This document shows, piece by piece, positions 1 to 12,800 of a DNA stretch of 64,000 bases. This stretch comes from Ectocarpus siliculosus (lineage: Eukaryota > Sar > Phaeophyceae > Ectocarpales > Ectocarpaceae), in the NCBI GenBank assembly GCA_000310025.1, contig FN649734.1, positions 1,689,749-1,753,748 of the forward strand. The letters run 5' to 3'. A model generated the notes under the pieces. That model was not told where the DNA came from. It did no database searches and saw only the letters and a list, made by a program, of their open reading frames with translations. How positions within the stretch are numbered: position 1 is the first letter of the stretch; each line of letters begins with the position of its first letter. Position numbers and translations under genes: made by a program.

Positions 1-359
1 ACCGAACTCGAGTGGAAATGTAGGCGACCCGCACCTCTCCCCAGGCCGCCAAAGGAGCCTGTCCAACTGCTGAAAAGTTCCCACACATGCGTCGTGCCCA
101 CCGAACGGATTCTGCCACCACTCCCTCCTACTGTAGCGGTGGGGTTCATCCGAACACTATTGCAGAAATTCCTTGTTCTCAGAAGATTTCCAGGTTCCAA
201 AAAACGGTCCAAAGGTTTGGTAGAGAGCCCAAGTAGGCTGGGCTTGTATGTTCGGAGCATGATCCGGTCGCAACGGTTAGAACGCGGCCACACTGAACGG
301 TGTCCTTCTCGAGCCGGAAAGTGCTGCAAACTCTCTTCTAGCTTACCCTTCCAGCTTAC

Positions 360-3300
360 CTGGATGAACAGGTCAAATTCCTCCAGCCGCGGTTTCATGA
401 AGATGCGGTGCTGTAAAGAGACAAAACGGCATCAGCAGCGGGAATCAGCGTCTGGTCCTGAATTCTGTATGACGTCCGCACCGGAGTTGTAGAGCTTAGA
501 AGTGAAATGAGGCAGAAGACTCCCTAATAGCACCCGGCAGACCGTGACAAGGACCGGGGGAGAGGGGGGGGGCGAACAGCGTGGCAACATTTCGAGTCGC
601 ACGACATCGTCTATCCGGCGCTCCTCGGACGAACCAAAAGTTTTCGAAAACGTCATGTCCCAGTGTCCTAGCCAGACACTGTCTGCTTTCCACGATCGAT
701 CCATCGGCCATGTCTCCAATCGGCGGCCTGGATTGGACGGGAACAATCGGCCGGACACGGACAGTGCTGGAACGCGAACGTCCAGATCGTCGTGCCCATG
801 TCGACGCCAAAGTCCCCGCCCTGAAAAAATCCTCTTCGACGTGCAAAATATTGTCATGTATGGCTGGCTGCATGTCGACTCTCACCTTGATGGACAGGTC
901 GTTGCCGATTGAAGAAGGGTGTACCTCTAGAGAGTAGGGGACGTGGGCGCCCGTCCTGCGGCAGAACAGACGGTCCCGCACAAACACTTCCACCCCGGAG
1001 AGTTCCCACGCCGCTATCAGATGCACGGTCGGGGAAAACCCGGCCTGGTTGCGGGGAGATGCGGTGAGATTGCACGCGGCGATCGGGAGTAAAAGGCACA
1101 GCGAGCGCACAAATCAATCAACGCTTAGGCTGGACAGCAACCCGTGGCATGACGTAAGCCTGTCAACGTCTCTCATGCAGAGCTTTATCCATAGGGGACT
1201 CCGAGATGCTGTTAGGAGCCGGTGTGCTTAAGCTGGGAACCGCCGACTACCAAGGGAATAGCAGTGCAGATCTAGGCCGCAAGGTTTGCGTTCGCCTACG
1301 GCAGACACACGGTCCTCGGGAATGTCGACGCGCGGAAGCGAAACAAGCTACCCTTACTAACCCAATACGAATATTTTTCTTTTCCCCGCATTCTCAATTT
1401 CTGACAAGGAGGGCTGTCTGCTTACCTCGCAAGCCTCCCTAATCTCATCCATCATCAACAGGATGAAATCGAGTTTGTCTTTCTTGAAGGACGGACCGAG
1501 CCTTCTCCCGCGATCGAAGGACGTCATTACGAACAGAATCCGCCCGGCATCATCGCCACGTGTATTCTCGTCTGCGTCGCCCCCTCCCTTGGTGTGGCAC
1601 GGGAGTGAAGGGGGGGGGGGGGCGTTCAGCGGCGTTTCTAGTTGACTTATGAACAACGGTTGCAGGACTGGTTGGAGTTGCTTGCTTCTTGTTCCTGTAT
1701 TTGTTCTCTTTGCTGCCACTGCGTTCGTAGTCACTTCGATCTCTACCCACTGTCTGTGTGGGGGAGGGGGGTAGGTGGTTGGACGTGAACCACAACCATC
1801 TGGCTATAGCGGAAGGTCGCACTCCTAAAACCAAAACCGCATGTTTTGATCAATTGACCCCCAGGGTAACATATTACTTGTGAAACCGAGCGTCGTTCCC
1901 CGGGCACCGTTCCTCCAGGGGACACTGAGACCCCCACAAATTACTCGGTCTTCGTGAAGAAGGTCGACGCTTAGACCGCAACTTGTCCCACTACAAAACT
2001 AACCAAGAGTGCCGCGTGGACAAGGATCGCTGAGACCTCCCCCCCCCTTCATTGTCGCATACGCCCGGCTTCAATCGCACATCATCAGGTGTTGCCCGCC
2101 TGTCGCCTTAGCACTCCCGGGCGTCAAACAATCCCACAGGCGTCAGCGACGCGTCCCGGCCGCCCGAGAGCGACGCATCATGACGCCACACGCACCGCAA
2201 TTCTACGACCTGTAGTCGAACGAACTCACCTCTTGGCTACTGCTGGTGTTGGTTCTTCCTCGCCCCGCGTTGCCGGACCACTTGTCGATGAGCTCCAGCC
2301 TCCGGGTTGGCTCCACCGGCGGCACGAACGTAGCGCCCCAGAGGCGAACGCCTTCCTCCATGCGATGCACCCGCTCTTCCACCGAAGCAGCGCCAACGTC
2401 CGTCGGCAGGGGCCCCGCGCCCGCAATCGTACCGGGGGGAGGCGGTACCCGGCTTCCCCCTCTCGAGAAAACCCCCTTCGCAAGTCTCCCAACGTGTGCC
2501 CACGCCGAACCGGGCAGCGCTGGCCCTTCGTCCCGGAGCTCTGCCGCGCGGCGCGTCAGCCGCTGCTGGTGCCGCCGCTGCACGCCGCCGAAGTGCTCGG
2601 ACCGTGTCCCGGAGTCGATGTTCACCCCCTTGTCGCCTTCTGTTCGTTAGGTGGAGCGGGGGGAGGATCAGCTTTCATTGGTCAGCCACACGTGGCGCGC
2701 AAAACCACCGCAAGCCGCTGAAACACAGCTTCCTGCGAGCCAAGAACTGAACACGTGATTCATTTCTACGTGCAGGTTCCACCCTTTGATTTTTGCCCCG
2801 GGGCGTTCTTGAGCCACAATGAAGGCGCCCACGGGGCGCTCGCAGACATTTCTGATGCCTTCATTCCAGGCGTGATTGGTGCTTAAGTGCTGGAATTGAG
2901 GTTTATGTTGTTTATGTCCGGCATCACGGGTTCCAGCGCGAGAGGGAAGGGATGCGGCCATACGTACAAAGAAGTGGGTGTTCAAATTGCCTTCAGTGGC
3001 ACTGCAAGATGGCGCTGGTCCTCATGATCGTGGAATTCCCTGATTAGAACAAGACCGGACTTGCCAACGTGATTCGATCCCTTCTCTACATGATGTGCTT
3101 CAAACGTGTCGGGTTTCCGAATCACGACGGGGAGGAATGACGAAATTCCGACGCACTGCGCGTCGTGTTGTTGAACCATTCGCTCGTCTTTCGCAGCGCC
3201 ACACACAGAAATCCTCCTTGCCGGCTCTGAACGCGCGTCCACTGCACCTAACCGAACAGACCTGTTCCCGCACCTTCGCTCTGCCCTTGGTTGGGTAAGG

Positions 3301-3424
3301 CCGCCCGTGGCGCTCCTTCATATTTTCCTTCGCGTCCTCCGGCTTCCCTGCCGCCGCCAACGCCCGCGCCCGCCGCCTGGGCCCTGGCCTCGCCGCCGTC
3401 AGCGCTTTTCCGGGGTCCTTTCAC

Positions 3425-3471
<47 letters not shown>

Positions 3472-4000
3472 GGTCCAGGTCCCCAGCAGCCCGCCTTGTG
3501 TCTGTAGCTCCCGCACCGCTGCCAGCTGGTGCTGGCGCTGCCGCCGCGGTAGGCTCATCCATCGCTCCTCCTCCTCCTCCGCTCCATGCTACGACGGCGG
3601 CGTCCGCCGCGGGCACGATGATATCCTCGCCGCCGCGCGCTCGGCGGCGGTGGTCCACGCCGCGGAGGTACTCGCCATTCCCGAAAAGGGGAGAGCGGTG
3701 ACCGCCTCTGCTGCTGCCGTCGCCGCTGCTGCCGCCGCTGCTGCTGCCGCTCTGGTGGCCGTGGCGGTAGTGGATCGTGGACAGAGCCCGCGAGCTGAGC
3801 GCCACGATATAACACATCCCGAGCAGCGTGATGCCCATCGCAACGACTTTCCTCTTTTGGGCTGGTGGCGTCGGTTCCTTCTTCAGCGATTCTTCCGGCA
3901 CGGTGCTAGGGTCCCCGCCGTCGTCGTCGTGAGGGTTTCTGCGAAATCGTCCTTTCACCCCGAACAGCAGTGCCACGTCTTCCAGCTCATCGCTCTTCAT
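360..4000 (-). CDS. Type II membrane protein with glycosyltransferase-like lumenal domain (3' end unresolved)
   Basis: Exons on the minus strand are 4000-3262, 2639-2230, 1587-1426, 1044 to about 800 or below, and probably 410-360. Phases agree across the first three junctions. The start is the ATG at 4000, which opens an acidic tail (MKSDELEDVALLFG). A basic KRK then leads into one hydrophobic span near residues 52-70 (VVAMGITLLGMCYIVALSS), followed by a long Gly/Ser-rich stem with a (GGC)n glycine run. This is the layout of Golgi type II enzymes. Exon 3 encodes ILFVMTSFDRGRRLG and LDFILLMMDEIREACE, and exon 4 continues in phase with AGFSPTVHLIAAWE, RLFCRR and HVEEDFF. I read these as a glycosyltransferase-like core in which the acidic EED could bind a metal-sugar nucleotide; this is inference and no named family is proven. 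Exon 4's donor and any exon below 360 could not be settled. Confidence 0.6.
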
Positions 4001-6816
4001 TGTCACGCCCTCGCTGCGCGCCGATGCACACGGCAGCGAGGTGCCACCGGCGCAAAGTCGCACGTCTATTTATTGGCCGCTCATGTGATTGTTTTTCTCG
4101 CCACGAAAAACTGCGACCGCCTCTCTTGGTGGTTGCTCTGCGAGCAAGTGCAGCCCCAAGATTCCTTATTTCCGCGAAGATTGTATCTATCGGGAACGGG
4201 GGGTCCCGGAGGGAGGGTGCCTGATCCGCGACCTGCTCCTCCGACTGTGAAACGGGTCGCCACCGATGTCGATACCACCTGGAATCTATCAAAGAGGACG
4301 CGTCCGGGAGAAGTGCAAAGGGCAACCGATGTGCACACCAATAACGAGAAATGGAAGGAAAACATAGGTGGATGTGGAGATCCCCTCGACAACGGGTAAA
4401 ATCTCCCCGGCGTCTGTCGAGGACGAATCCCTCTTTTCACATTGCCGTCGTGATGAGATGTCTGCTTTCGGCACAAGAGCACCCACACCTGCAGTGATAT
4501 GTATTCCACAACATGGAAACTGCAATGGTGGAGGACCAAGATTTTCGAACGTGTGGGACCTTAAGTAACGTGGTGCACGTAGCGAACCCGTGCAATTGCG
4601 CACAGAATATTGCGAGGAAGGGAATCGACCCGCCTCCAGCCGGTCGGGTTCTGGTTACCCGTATAGAGGGGGGAATGATTTCGATACCCCGTTCGAAAAG
4701 GGAATACCCTCTCAACGACGAAGAAGATTTCGGAAGGTAGACGATGAAGGCGACAAGTTCAAATGTGATTGCGACGACGAGTGCAAACAGATAAGATAGA
4801 TAGACTAGGGAAGACATTGTTGAGCCACCTTTGGCAAAGTAGGAAGGAACGATTGGCCATCGGTGATCGGTCCTGTGGGAACAATGTTCCGTCCTCTCGA
4901 GGACGCGCGGTCAATGGTCTATCCGCCAAGGCATGCAAAACACAAGAGGGCGCCCCCCCCCCCCTCTCCTCGACGCCTGTCGAGGACGATTACCTCTTTT
5001 CACTGTCAAGGAAACCTTGATACAAGCGTCTCCTGTGTGATGACCTGTTGTTGTTGACTTCACATGTGTGCTGCAGGGAATTCGAACATCATATTGTGGA
5101 CCAGCAAGCAGTTGTGCTATTTGGCTCCTTTTGTCAGCTTTTGTCATGTTGTGCATTCGAGTCCCGCTTCGGCTCATGTTTGGCCGTTCACCCTCGGCTA
5201 TGCAGACTGTTGTAGTCGTCGCTGGTAGCTTTCGCTCTCAGGTTTGAGTTCCGGCTCCTGCCTTTTCATATCAACTGTCTTTGAGCGCTACTGAGGCCCT
5301 CCCCTTTTTTTTAACTTTTGTACAGCAGTTAATATTACCGAGTCTGCATTAATCTATTAGCGTGGCTACAAATTATCCTCCACGTCGTGAACGTGGTTCC
5401 GATATCTGCTGTCTCAAGATCTGTAGGATTACTTGGTGGGCAGGTGCGTGCTGCCCAGACAAGTGACCTTGCACTACCGCGTAGGTGACACACGGTAGAG
5501 TACCTCACCCCCTGGACCGTTTTTTTCAGGGCTCGATTGTTCCGAAAATGGCGGCGTTTTAACCGTCTCGTCGAGATCCTTCCGAAAACGCACCAAACGA
5601 GGTTGCAAACGAGGTTGGGCATCCTCTTCTGTGGTGTAGTCAAGCTTGGAAACATCGATCCAGGGTGTGTGGTCATCTGAGCTTGTAAGTGATGATCCGT
5701 GGATAGCCAGGATCCACGAGAAGCCAGGCACACGCAGTCCGTGTAAAACTTGTGTTTGGTATTGTTTGGGCATGTGCTCCATGCCAGTCGGTTGTCACCA
5801 CCGACATGCGACATGTAGAACAACATGTATGTTATCAGCCATCGCGTTCGACGACGGCGTAAGATCGCCCATATCTTACAGGCTGCACACCTCTGCTGTC
5901 GAAAACATGACATCTGAAGAACGACACTCCTCGCCGGCATTTCGGTGTATGACCTACCTGTGGCAATGACCAAAGTCAATTTTACCGAGGGTGCCACCTA
6001 GACGGTAGGCTCGTATTTAGACCATGTACGGTAGGACGCGACCCAAACACACACGAGATCCACACCGCAGGGTAAGGATCAACAATAACCAAGCTTCGTA
6101 TCTTGTTCACTATTGTTTGTGACAGCAGTGTGCTCCTGCCCACTACGCGCAGTTCAGGCGTAAAACATTGTACAAGCCGACGAGCTTACCTGGAGAGAGC
6201 GAGTGCCAGCAAACCGTGCGTGAAAGTTAAAGTGAGGTGGTTGCGATGCGCGGGGTAATATTCGGTTATCCTCCACTCACTGAAAAGACTCCACCACATC
6301 CCGTTCGACTGCTGTGGGTGTATCTCGAATGGGTAGTCTTTCTGTGTGTGTATTTATTGTTCCTTAATTTCGAACAGACCGCCGTGGGGAGTTTTTTTTT
6401 TTCCATCACTTTGCATCACTTCAAATCAGCGCTCAAAGCATTTGCGTGCCGTTTTTTCCAACCCGCGATCACACAGAAGGGCCCCTCTCCCTGAGCCCCC
6501 CTGCTCATCCCTCCTGCGGTGCTTTGCCTTCGACTTTTAATGCAAGAAGAGAAGAGTGCAGCACTCTCTTCCCTCTACTACATATGCATATGTACACACG
6601 AAGTAGCGCTGGAAGATCGAAAATACGAAAAAAGGTGTACCCCTTCCATGCACCTCCAAAGAGTGACGTACCCCAATACCCCAATGTGTCTGTTGGTCCT
6701 TGTCTCGCCGCATGTGGACCTAAAGTCACTTCACACTTCACTGCTCCCTCGCCCTCGCGCCCACGAGCCTCGCCCACCCAGCATCAGCACCTTAGGACCG
6801 TCGTAGCTAGATATCC
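4001..6816. other. Intergenic region with no supported gene
   Basis: This stretch lies between the divergent starts of the type II membrane protein gene and the CobW gene, so it must hold both promoters. I see no clear TATA box. A motif of about 24 bp (TCGAGGACGA followed by CCTCTTTTCAC) occurs near 4418 and again near 4980. Another segment near 5490-5570 resembles the repeat at 8428-8730. A copy of a dispersed repeat begins at 6391. A minus-strand open frame at 5335-5997 lacks an ATG start and shows no family resemblance. Confidence 0.5.
6391..6620 (+). repeat. Dispersed repeat, copy 1 (inverted relative to 41938-42122)
   Basis: The segment from the T-run at 6391 to about 6620 matches the reverse complement of 41938-42122. 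Shared blocks include ACTTCAAATCAGCGCTCA, CCAACCCG followed by TCACACAGAAG, TCCTGCGGT, AGCACTCTCTTCCCTCT and TACACACGAA. The match is patchy but collinear, so this is an old interspersed element. No coding capacity or terminal repeats are visible. Confidence 0.6.
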
Positions 6817-9800
6817 ATGGAGGTAGAGCAGAAGAACGTTGTCGGGGGCGGCAGCGATGGGCATGCGGGGGACTCACGGCGGGTGCGAGTTTCCTTGAGC
6901 CGAAGGGGCTGCAAGTGGGCCGACGACGTGATGTTGAAGGACAGGGACCAGGCTTCCGGTGTAGGCAGCGATGCAGGGCTCGGGGTGAGTGAGCAGGCGC
7001 GATGTTTGCCCTGGTGATTGTTTATCCCATGACCCGCCCTCTCTGCCCAGCGGCAAGCGAAACGGGTGGTGTTTTTCCTGCCCCGGTGAAGTGGCCTCCT
7101 CGAGCGAAAACAGCTGGCTATGGTGTGGTGTAGCGAGCGTTGCTGGCGCGTGCCTTGGGGGGCGTGTGCCGGCTGCTTCCTTCCTCCGACCAGTGGTTGG
7201 CAACAGCATGGGAAGAGTGCTTGTCGATCCCCTAGGGGCGCGGCGTAGAGACCGTTTCCCCGCTAGGCATGTTGCTTGCTGAGCGTGAAGAAGCTATTGG
7301 AACATAACGGCACGGTTGGTTTTTGGACACAACAGCGGCAGCAGCAGCAGCAGCATCAACACAGCACTGGTATTCTCGGCAGTGACGTCCACATGCAAAT
7401 GCATTTGCATAGCAAACCTGTGGTGCATATGATCTGGGTCAGGTGAAGTTATGCGTAACTAGCTGTGCCGTACTAGTGTTCTGCTGTAAAAGAGGTCGTT
7501 GGCCAGGGAGGTTCAGCACCACTGGTACTGCTGCGGAAGGAGGATGACGGAATCGAAGAAAAGTCAGTCCGTACATACAGTAGCTCGGCACTCGAAATCT
7601 TATTCTTGTGCCCGATAGCGACCTCGCCGATGACCGTAAGATATTAAATTACAGTCGGGTTCTAGATGTGAAGTTTACTGCGGGTGCAAGGGAAGATATA
7701 ACCAGCACCCGGTCGTTGCCCTACCAATGGTCTGGCAAACGTGGACAGTAAGCTAGAGTAGTGTAAATGACGTTAGGCGAACAGGGCTGCTGAAGTTTGC
7801 GCTGCGCCGCTTGACTCCAACTACGGGCAGCAGCAGCAGCAGTTGGTACGGGTTAGCCGTCGGCATGCCACCTGCCGAGTTTACTCTGCCATTTCATGCG
7901 GCGTTCGCGAAGGTGCTGTAACCTCTCGCGCTACAAGATAAATAGCTGGCGTTGTTAGAAGACACTTCAACAGAAATACTTTTTACCACGCGCGTGCGTG
8001 TGTTGCACGAGCATAGACGGCGTTATGTACACAGCGGCGCAAACTTCAGCAGCCCTGTTCGCCCAACGTCATTTACACTACTCTAGCTTACTGTCCACGT
8101 TTGCCAGACCATTGGTAGGGCAACGACCGGGTGCTGGTTATATCTTCCCCTGCACCCGCAGTAAACTTCACATCTAGAACCCGACTGTAATTTAATATCT
8201 TACGGTCATCGGCGAGGTCGCTATCGGGCATAATAATAAGATTTCTGTCTCCGGAGGCAACTCCGCTCGTGGCGTGCTTCCTTCCTCCATATATACGATT
8301 TTCATTGTCGTTGCTTGTTGCGTCGCGAAAAAACCGCAAATAGCGGGTCAGGCTACCCCCGAAGTGCCTATCGTAGGTGGCGTAGTGTACCACACACACC
8401 CAAAAAAGGAATTTGAAAACTCGGGATACCCACGGTAGGATGCAAGATAACACACCCCCTGGACCGATTTTCAAAGCTGGATTCCTCCACGACGAAGAGG
8501 ATTCTGATATCAAATGACATGGTATTTGGAAAGCTCTCGACGAGACGGTTCCAACGCCTCCCGCCATCTTTCGGGACCGTAACTTCCGAGATATGTATCG
8601 AGCTTCGAAAACGGGTCGAGGGGGTGTGATTTCTTGTGCAACCTACGGTACTCCCACGACGAAGAGGATGCCACACAAATTTTTCGGAAAGGACGCGATG
8701 AGACGGTTCCGACACCGACGTTTGCGGCACAACAGTTTTGCGCTGCAGCTCATCTCCGAGACTGACTGGAGTGAATCTCCGCTCTGTTGTCCGACCATCT
8801 CCGTTCTGGCGTCCGATCACGAGGGCCCATGACGGAAAACGCTCAAACATCGCGGTGGTTTGCCGAAGACGCTGCAGCTTCGGCATTTCTGTTGGCGTGT
8901 CCAGTACCACTGTTTCGCGCCCCATTCCAGTGTTGTTTGCCCTCGGTCCTTTTTGGCCCTCTACCGATGCACTTGGCGTGCCGGTGGTCCTCTTTCTGTT
9001 TTCCGTTGGAAAAGGGTTGCTGTGTAGCGGCTTGCAGGCCTGTGTCATCATCATTCCAACACATGGAGCCACCACAAGCGAGATACTACTGCTGTAGCCA
9101 GGGAGAATAAAACCACCGACAGGACGAAAAACGGCAATCAAGGAATCCTCATTCTGCTTTGTTGCTTTCTGCCGCCCCCTTCTGCGTGAGTGCGCCCGCC
9201 CCCCCGCGGAAGACGTTGTCGGCTCTACTTGACCTTGACTCCGTGCTGACTCGCGTGCTCTCGCTCTCTTCCTTCGCCCCCGTACGCGCTTGCACACGTA
9301 CCTACTACTCTAGGTTTATATCAAGGCTAGTTGGACCGTTCGCGAGTTGGCCACCAAGGCCGAGGAGCTGCTGTTAGAGAAGCAGGGCCTCGCCCTGGCG
9401 ACCGCCCTGGTGCTCTGCCCATCGCGAGACTCCGCCATACCGTTTTACGACGTGGCCTCCCGCTACGTGGGAGAAGGGGTAAGACAATCCTTGCGCGTTT
9501 GCTTTTCGGTTGTTTTCATGTGTGTGTTTTTTCTGATTTTTCTTTTGTTCTGGTAATTATGATACGGCGACTATTGTTGTTCGCCCTTGGAAGCAATTTT
9601 TTGTTGGCGGTGCACCAGACAAGAACTTTCGCTTGCGGCGGCGCGCCGATACGGTCCCTTAGGCTACAAGGTTGGCGAGTGATGGATGTACTGTACAAGA
9701 GCAGTGTGCTGAGCGTGATTTCCAACAGACCTCTCCCCGCTACCCGACCCAACAGCGATGATTTGCCCCGCGTGTGCCTGCGGCACAACTGGGAGGACTG

Positions 9801-12800
9801 ATATTGAAACGTCCCGTTGTTTGCAACGCCAGGCACTGCGTTTCGCGAAGGAAATTCGTTGTTTTCCTCGCATATTTCGGTCTCTGCTCAAAAACGAGCG
9901 CTTGATGAAACCGGCCGCATTTTTTCGCATGTCCTTGATGGTCTCAGACCCCTGGGCCGGGCCGACGTCGCCTCTCGCTGACTTTTCCCTCTCGTTTCAT
10001 CCTCCCAACATGGCAGAACAGAGGTATCAACAAGCAGGAGAGACCAGGCGGTAGTGCGAGGAGAGTGTACGGTGCCCACAAGGGCGGTCTGCGGTTCCAA
10101 AGGGACTTGCAGAAGAGAGGTATAAACAGGAGACAGCCCAGGCGGTAGCGCGCGGAATTTGCGGTGCCCCCCCCTCCCCCCGGGGGGGTGATGAAGGAGC
10201 AGTACTTGTGAAGACGAAAAGTGAAGACGAAAATTATCGTCGGCACGGAACCCCGCCTATTCGGCGTGCCGACACCCGCCACATGACAGTCCCGGGAAAA
10301 AACACGCCGCCCCTTATTCTACCTGTGCCTGCCCCCCCCCTTGTTGTTCCTGCGGCGTTTTTCTTTTGTCCCTTCTTCTTCTTCTTGTTATTCTTCTGGT
10401 TCTTTTTCTTCTTTTCTTCTTTTCTTCTTTTTTCTTGTTTGTGTTCAGGACACGTTGGTGCTGGTCGGTGACGTGGAGCGCGCGGCCGCTCGTCGCTCCG
10501 CTCCGCCTGGCGGAAAGCCGGCGGCGACGGCGGCGGCGGCCGTTTCATCAGCGACGTCTTCCCACAAGGTTTGTGGCACCGCCTCGGTCACGGGAGATGC
10601 CGCGAATCCACGCCGGAAGCGGGCCATGCCTGCGCGGGGTTCTTGCTTACCTGAGTTTTTCGTGTGGGGAAGAATGGCGGTGGTGGACAGGAGGGAGTGG
10701 TTTTGCTCTTGGTCGGGGGGGGAGTGTATCGGTTTGGTGTAACGAAGAACGAAGCTGCTGCAAACGGGGTTGGACGCGATCTGCTTGTTTTGGTGCATTG
10801 CATGCCTGCTTGTATCTGTGTTTTGTGTGTCTGTCTGTCTTCTGTCGACTCTATGATGTGGGCCCCTTGCAGTTTTCTCAGTTCGCCCTTGACAAGCTTA
10901 CGCGCCAAAGTTGACCGCAGTGCTTCAGGGACAATGGCAGCATCGCACTTTGTTTTCCTTTTGTTGAATCGCCGCGCTGTGACACCGCTAGGCCTCTGAG
11001 CTAGTCGTGCTGTTGTTCTTGATTCGAACCTGGTTGTGCGGTACGTAACAGGATTCATTTATTATTTATTCGCCTTTCTTGTTTCGGGTGGCGTGCAAAT
11101 TCTTTTGTTGTCTCTTCCGCATTAGGTGCCAGTGACGATCCTGACCGGCTTCTTGGGGTCCGGCAAGACTACCATGCTCAACCACCTTCTGCACGTGCAG
11201 CGCGAGAAGCGGATAGCTGTCATCGAGAACGAGTTCGGCGAGGTGCATGTACAGCAGTAGGGGGGTGGCGTGTCTGGCATCGCTACAGTTACCATCCGCA
11301 CATGAGACCTTGGCAGTATATAAATTGATACAGCCTCGAACGTCGCAAATCTAATAACTTGAGCACCACACCAACCACCTCAGAACGAACTAGAACTTCA
11401 CGCCATCGTCAGCAGCTTCATGACCCATAAAGACTGCAAAGAGCGGCATCGATCATCATGCTATCGGGAAGGAAAACCTACCTGTGCTCAACGGTTCCCC
11501 AAGCAGCCTCAATTTGTGAGCTCCCCTAAGACCCCCTGCCTTAATACCTATGTTGCCGCCATTCGTGTGTAGCATTACCCTAGGGGGTTCTCAAGTTCGC
11601 GCACTAGCTGCAGCTGTCGCAGCTATAACAGCAATGACGCTGTACGCATGCGGAGCGGGTGAAATGTTCATGTTCCTTAATGGCCTCAACCGGATTCCCC
11701 AGTTTCAAGTATTGGTCCGCCCTTTTTTTACGTCTCGAGAGAGCGGTTGTACCCTAGGCTCGTGGGATATGCCCCCCAACACGCGTGCGTCATTTGAGAG
11801 CGGGTATGGGCTGGACTCGTGGCACTTGCCCAACATGCATGCGTCGTTTAAGGCCGGGTGTACCCCTTAGGCCTTGCCCCAACATGCGCGTGTCACGTGT
11901 GTGTGCCTTGTTTTTGTGATGCCGTGCTCTTGCTGTCAGGTGCCGATCGACGGAGATCTATTGGCTGACGGGGATGGGCTTTCGGCTGCTGAGCAGGTTT
12001 GTTTGCTTTCTCCGCGCATGAGTTTTTTTTGTTTTTGGTCATGGTCCGCCGCCTAAATAGTGGTGTGATGGATTTCGGGCAGCAGGGGCGTGTAGGCGTA
12101 CTACCGGCAGGGCGCGCTGCCCCGAAGCTTTGACCTTTAGTTGGTCACCAAAACGACAAAAAAGGGTACCTTTCCGCGTGGGGTGAGGAGTAAGCAAGGC
12201 TGGTGGCGATACCCGCCATGAACCATTGGTCCCCTCGAATAAACTCGATGCTGCTGTAGATTTCGACAAGAACGGGTCTCGCCTCTGTTGGAACAAAAGC
12301 AAATCAGAATCAAACGCCCGCTTTCGTTATCGTGCTTTGTTTCGAACCGGTGACAACAACCAGTTTACGGCGAGAGTTACCGCTCTTCAGTTTCGGTGTT
12401 TTCTTTTTCTGGTGGTCAATGGTGTCTGCTTGCTTACAACGCGGGTTGCTGCTGCTGTCAACCTCCCGCTTGTCCCCCTCCTGTGTAGGTTGTGGTTTTG
12501 GACAACGGGTGCATGTGCTGCACGGTCAGGGGAGACCTCCTCGGAGCCTTCTCGTCAGTGCTGGCCAAGATGGAAGAGGCCAAGGCCAAGGAGGAAGGCG
12601 GCGGCGGCGGCGGCAGCGGCGGCAGCGGGAGGGCGCTAGACTCGGTCCTGGTGGAGACCACGGGAATGGCCGACCCCGTCCCCATTGTCCGCACCCTGCT
12701 ACAGGTGACCACAACAGAGAGAGAGGGGGGGTCGGTTTGCACTTTGTAGAAACAGAATTTTTTAGGAACGAAAGGCGAGTGATGCCGGTTGAGGGGGCAG

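Noticed and set aside
3291-3701. Plus-strand proline-rich frame opposite exon 1 of the type II membrane protein
   Set aside because: It is the antisense shadow of the glycine-coding GGC run.
5145-5180. tRNA T-arm-like string GTGCATTCGAGTCCCGC
   Set aside because: The stem does not pair, and no anticodon or acceptor stem was found upstream.
5335-5997. 220-codon minus-strand open frame
   Set aside because: No ATG start, no splice context and no motif. It overlaps a repeat related to 8428-8730.
8368-9297. 309-codon minus-strand open frame
   Set aside because: It starts with GTG, crosses the composite repeat at 8428-8730 and lies in an intron of a gene on the other strand. It has no family resemblance.
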